A DNA stretch of 7,946 nucleotides from Azonexus sp. (GTDB lineage: Bacteria > Pseudomonadota > Gammaproteobacteria > Burkholderiales > Rhodocyclaceae), in NCBI GenBank assembly GCA_030697085.1, contig JAUYQT010000431.1, forward strand, positions 1 to 7,946. The letters are read 5' to 3'. Both the position numbers and the translations under genes were made by a program. Below, piece by piece: positions 6,357-7,946 of this stretch (the stretch's first letter is position 1; every line of letters begins with the position of its first letter). The notes under the pieces are model-generated. The model did no database searches. It was given only the letters and a program-made list of their open reading frames with translations, and was not told the origin of the DNA.

Positions 6357-7375
6357 TGACGCTGCAACTAATTTCCCGCGCTGCCTCGGCCAGCCCTGCA
6401 TCTGCCGTTTCACGTGAAACGGCGGCGGTGCTCGGGGGCGCCGTGCTCGGAGACGGCTCGATGACTTTACCCGTCTGGCCGGTGCAACGTATTTTTGCCC
6501 CATTATTCGCGTCGACCGCAGCATGTATTGAAGAAACCTGGCTGACCGATTTACCGCTCGTTTCCGGTAACAGTGAGGGAATTATCTGGTCGCGCTCGGG
6601 CAATCTGCTCTACGGCGTGCTGGAACTTGACGAGTCTGACTTTGCCGATGTCAAGACGCCAGCCTTGCAAGCCACCAGTGGTGAAGCTTATCGGCGAATT
6701 TTTCGCTTAATCGAAGCGCAGAAATTGCCGCATCTGTGGCGTGTCTGGAATTATCTGGCGGCGATAAATCAGGAAGTGGACGGCCTGGAACGCTATCGTC
6801 AGTTCAACATTGGCCGGCAGGATGCTTTTCTCGAATTTCACCGCGGTGCGACGGGCAACGTGCCGGCCGCCTGCGCCCTCGGCCTGGCAGGCGGACCGCT
6901 CTCAATTGCCTTCATGGCCGGCGACCAACCGGCCGTGCCGGTTGAAAATCCGCGCCAGGTCAGCGCTTACGACTATCCGACGGAATACGGCCCGCGCAGC
7001 CCGACTTTTTCGCGGGCGGCGTTGGCTTATTTGCCCGGGCAGGAAGTGCTTTTTGTCTCCGGCACCGCGAGCATCGTTGGCTGCCAAACCGTGCATCCCG
7101 GCGATGCCGTTGCTCAGGCGCGTGAATCGCTGGCCAATGTCTCGGCCGTGCTGGCCGAAGCGAATCAACTCAGCCATTCGCCACCCTACACACTAGCCGA
7201 GCTTTCTTATCGGGTTTATCTTCGTCACGCCGCCGATTTTTCCGCGCTGGAGCCGGTTTTGGCAGCGTTGATTGGCCAGCCTGGCAAAATTGTTTATGTG
7301 CAGGCCGATATCTGCCGGCATGATTTGTTGATAGAAATCGAGGCGTTTGCCGCGCATGCGCTGGGGAGCGATTGA
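6356..7375 (+). CDS. Chorismatase, FkbO/Hyg5/XanB2 family
   Basis: Enzymes of this family hydrolyse chorismate to pyruvate plus a dihydroxycyclohexadiene carboxylate or hydroxybenzoates. XanB2 of Xanthomonas makes 3- and 4-hydroxybenzoate, which feed xanthomonadin and ubiquinone synthesis. The 339 residues show the family's conserved blocks in order: YRQFNIGRQDAF (147-158), PACALGLAGG, PTEYGPRSPTFSRA (208-221), SGTASIVGCQTVHPGD (235-250) and the C-terminal LLIEIEAF, with Glu327 and Glu329 near the expected catalytic glutamate. The context (halogenase-like gene before, acyltransferase after) favours the XanB2 type making the aryl starter. The start is uncertain. GTG 6356 overlaps the previous stop by one base but lacks a clear ribosome site. 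ATG 6461 (residue 36) has GGAG 8 bases upstream, but would drop a 'VLGGAVLGD' segment that looks family-like. A parS-like palindrome lies between the two candidates. Confidence 0.88.
   Translation: MTLQLISRAASASPASAVSRETAAVLGGAVLGDGSMTLPVWPVQRIFAPLFASTAACIEETWLTDLPLVSGNSEGIIWSRSGNLLYGVLELDESDFADVKTPALQATSGEAYRRIFRLIEAQKLPHLWRVWNYLAAINQEVDGLERYRQFNIGRQDAFLEFHRGATGNVPAACALGLAGGPLSIAFMAGDQPAVPVENPRQVSAYDYPTEYGPRSPTFSRAALAYLPGQEVLFVSGTASIVGCQTVHPGDAVAQARESLANVSAVLAEANQLSHSPPYTLAELSYRVYLRHAADFSALEPVLAALIGQPGKIVYVQADICRHDLLIEIEAFAAHALGSD
6404..6423. promoter_or_regulatory. parS-like ParB-binding palindrome
   Basis: The 20 bases are a perfect inverted repeat centred between 6413 and 6414. The inner 16 (CGTTTCACGTGAAACG, 6406-6421) match the widely conserved chromosomal parS consensus TGTTTCACGTGAAACA at 14 of 16 positions, including the whole GTTTCACGTGAAAC core. 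ParB spreads and loads SMC from such sites, which cluster near replication origins. The site encodes A-V-S-R-E-T-A in the chorismatase frame if that gene starts at 6356, or lies just before the gene if it starts at 6461. ParB itself is not in the window, so binding is inferred from the motif and the nearby DnaA-box region. Confidence 0.75.
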
Positions 7376-7554
7376 TGTCTGGATCGACGACAGACGTTTT
7401 GCTCCTGGCTGGTTCAACGTTGGCCGTCCAGGCCGCGGAAGAACGGCCGCTTTGGCAAGGCGGCGCGGGCGTTGCTGCCTTTGGTTTTCCCGCCGGGGTG
7501 ATGATTGCCTGGATTTTTGGCCAATCGTCCCCCCGTGTTTCAGTGAATGGCTGA
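7375..7554 (+). CDS. Small conserved-position membrane-like protein of the pigment cluster, function unknown
   Basis: This encodes a 59-residue protein that I do not recognise. Residues 1-21 are mildly hydrophobic (TDVLLLAGSTLAVQAA), a charged stretch EERP follows, and residues about 29-49 form a glycine-rich hydrophobic segment long enough for one membrane helix (ending VMIAWIFG). Support for a real gene comes from arrangement. Its ATG overlaps the chorismatase TGA by one base (TGATG), a strong ribosome site GGGGAG (7363-7368) sits 6 bases before the start, and its last 8 bases overlap the acyltransferase start. It fills the gap between those genes exactly. A membrane anchor or small accessory factor of the pigment machinery is a guess. 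Confidence 0.65.
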   Translation: MSGSTTDVLLLAGSTLAVQAAEERPLWQGGAGVAAFGFPAGVMIAWIFGQSSPRVSVNG

Positions 7555-7946
7555 TCAGCCGCGTTCGGGAAATCCGCTGCGGATTGCCCAGCAATACCTC
7601 GCCGCGCTCTGCATTCCCGGACTATTTTTCCTGATCTGCCTTGGCTGGCTGCCCTTTGCCTTGCTTTGCCGGCTTGTTTTACCCCGCCGGCTGGGTCAGC
7701 GCTGGGGGCGTTACATGATCCAGGACGGTTTTCGTACTTATCTCGATATCCTGTCACTGGGTTTTTCCTGCCGCTTCGATCTATCCGAACTTGATCAACT
7801 GCACGCCGAAGGGCCGTTGATAATCGCCGCCAATCATCCGTCGCTGCTTGATGCCGTGCTCATCGTTTCACGTTTGTCGAATGCGGCATGCATCATCAAA
7901 GCGGCGCTGATGAACAATGTTTTTTTCGGTGCGGCGGCGCGTCTGG
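7547..7946 (+). CDS. Lysophospholipid-type acyltransferase (PlsC/LPLAT family), 3' end outside window
   Basis: The first 133 codons of an acyltransferase are present; the frame stays open to the window end. After a short polar start, residues about 19-45 form a strongly hydrophobic membrane segment (CIPGLFFLICLGWLPFALL). An amphipathic linker follows, and then the family's catalytic motif NHPSLLD, giving HX4D with His97 and Asp102, preceded by 'EGPLIIAAN'. PlsC-like enzymes transfer an acyl chain from a carrier to a glycerol or similar acceptor. Aryl polyene and xanthomonadin clusters contain such acyltransferases (XanD-like), thought to attach the polyene to its membrane lipid. No good ribosome site precedes the ATG at 7547; the 8-base overlap with the small gene upstream suggests translational coupling. 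The substrate cannot be told from the half seen. Confidence 0.88.
   Translation, partial: MADQPRSGNPLRIAQQYLAALCIPGLFFLICLGWLPFALLCRLVLPRRLGQRWGRYMIQDGFRTYLDILSLGFSCRFDLSELDQLHAEGPLIIAANHPSLLDAVLIVSRLSNAACIIKAALMNNVFFGAAARL

Noticed and set aside
7170..7757. Minus-strand open frame of 195 codons over the end of the pigment genes
   Set aside because: Low-complexity, arginine- and proline-rich translation antisense to three supported genes; no ribosome site or family signature.
7865..7873. Second possible parS half (GTTTCACGT) in the acyltransferase gene
   Set aside because: Only the left half matches; the right half differs at four positions of the core, so it is no palindrome and probably chance.

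Overview
The window reads as an origin-proximal stretch of a betaproteobacterial chromosome, most likely Rhodocyclales (Dechloromonas/Azonexus-like). This is judged from the YidC and MnmE sequences and the yidC-mnmE order; no search was run. All real genes lie on the + strand.

Positions 1-2568 are housekeeping. They hold the 3' part of yidC (membrane protein insertase), then a complete mnmE (tRNA wobble-uridine modification GTPase) only 3 bases downstream. Positions 2569-2880 carry no gene. This stretch has a perfect DnaA box, weaker boxes and an AT-rich tract, so it looks like part of a replication origin or a DnaA-binding region. In many relatives mnmG-rsmG-parA-parB follow mnmE. Here mnmG is absent, and the next thing is the decayed remnant of a TauE/SafE family permease (about 2881-3141).

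From 3196 to the end the window holds what looks like the start of an aryl polyene (xanthomonadin-type) pigment gene cluster. In order it has a B12-binding radical SAM enzyme, a flavin-dependent halogenase-like protein with the family's key lysine and WxWxIP motif, and a chorismatase of the FkbO/Hyg5/XanB2 family. A 59-residue membrane-like protein and a lysophospholipid-type acyltransferase (cut by the window end) follow. The last four genes overlap by 1, 1 and 8 bases, which indicates one translationally coupled operon. The inferred logic is that chorismatase supplies hydroxybenzoate as the aryl starter. The halogenase-like flavoenzyme, and perhaps the radical SAM enzyme, decorate the aryl or polyene part, and the acyltransferase moves the finished chain to its lipid carrier. 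The ligase, acyl carrier protein and ketosynthases expected for chain building would lie beyond the window.

The most unusual observation is a 20-bp perfect palindrome at 6404-6423 whose core is the ParB-binding parS motif. It sits inside the 5' end of the chorismatase reading frame. Together with the DnaA-box region it suggests that the pigment cluster lies in the origin/centromere domain of the chromosome.
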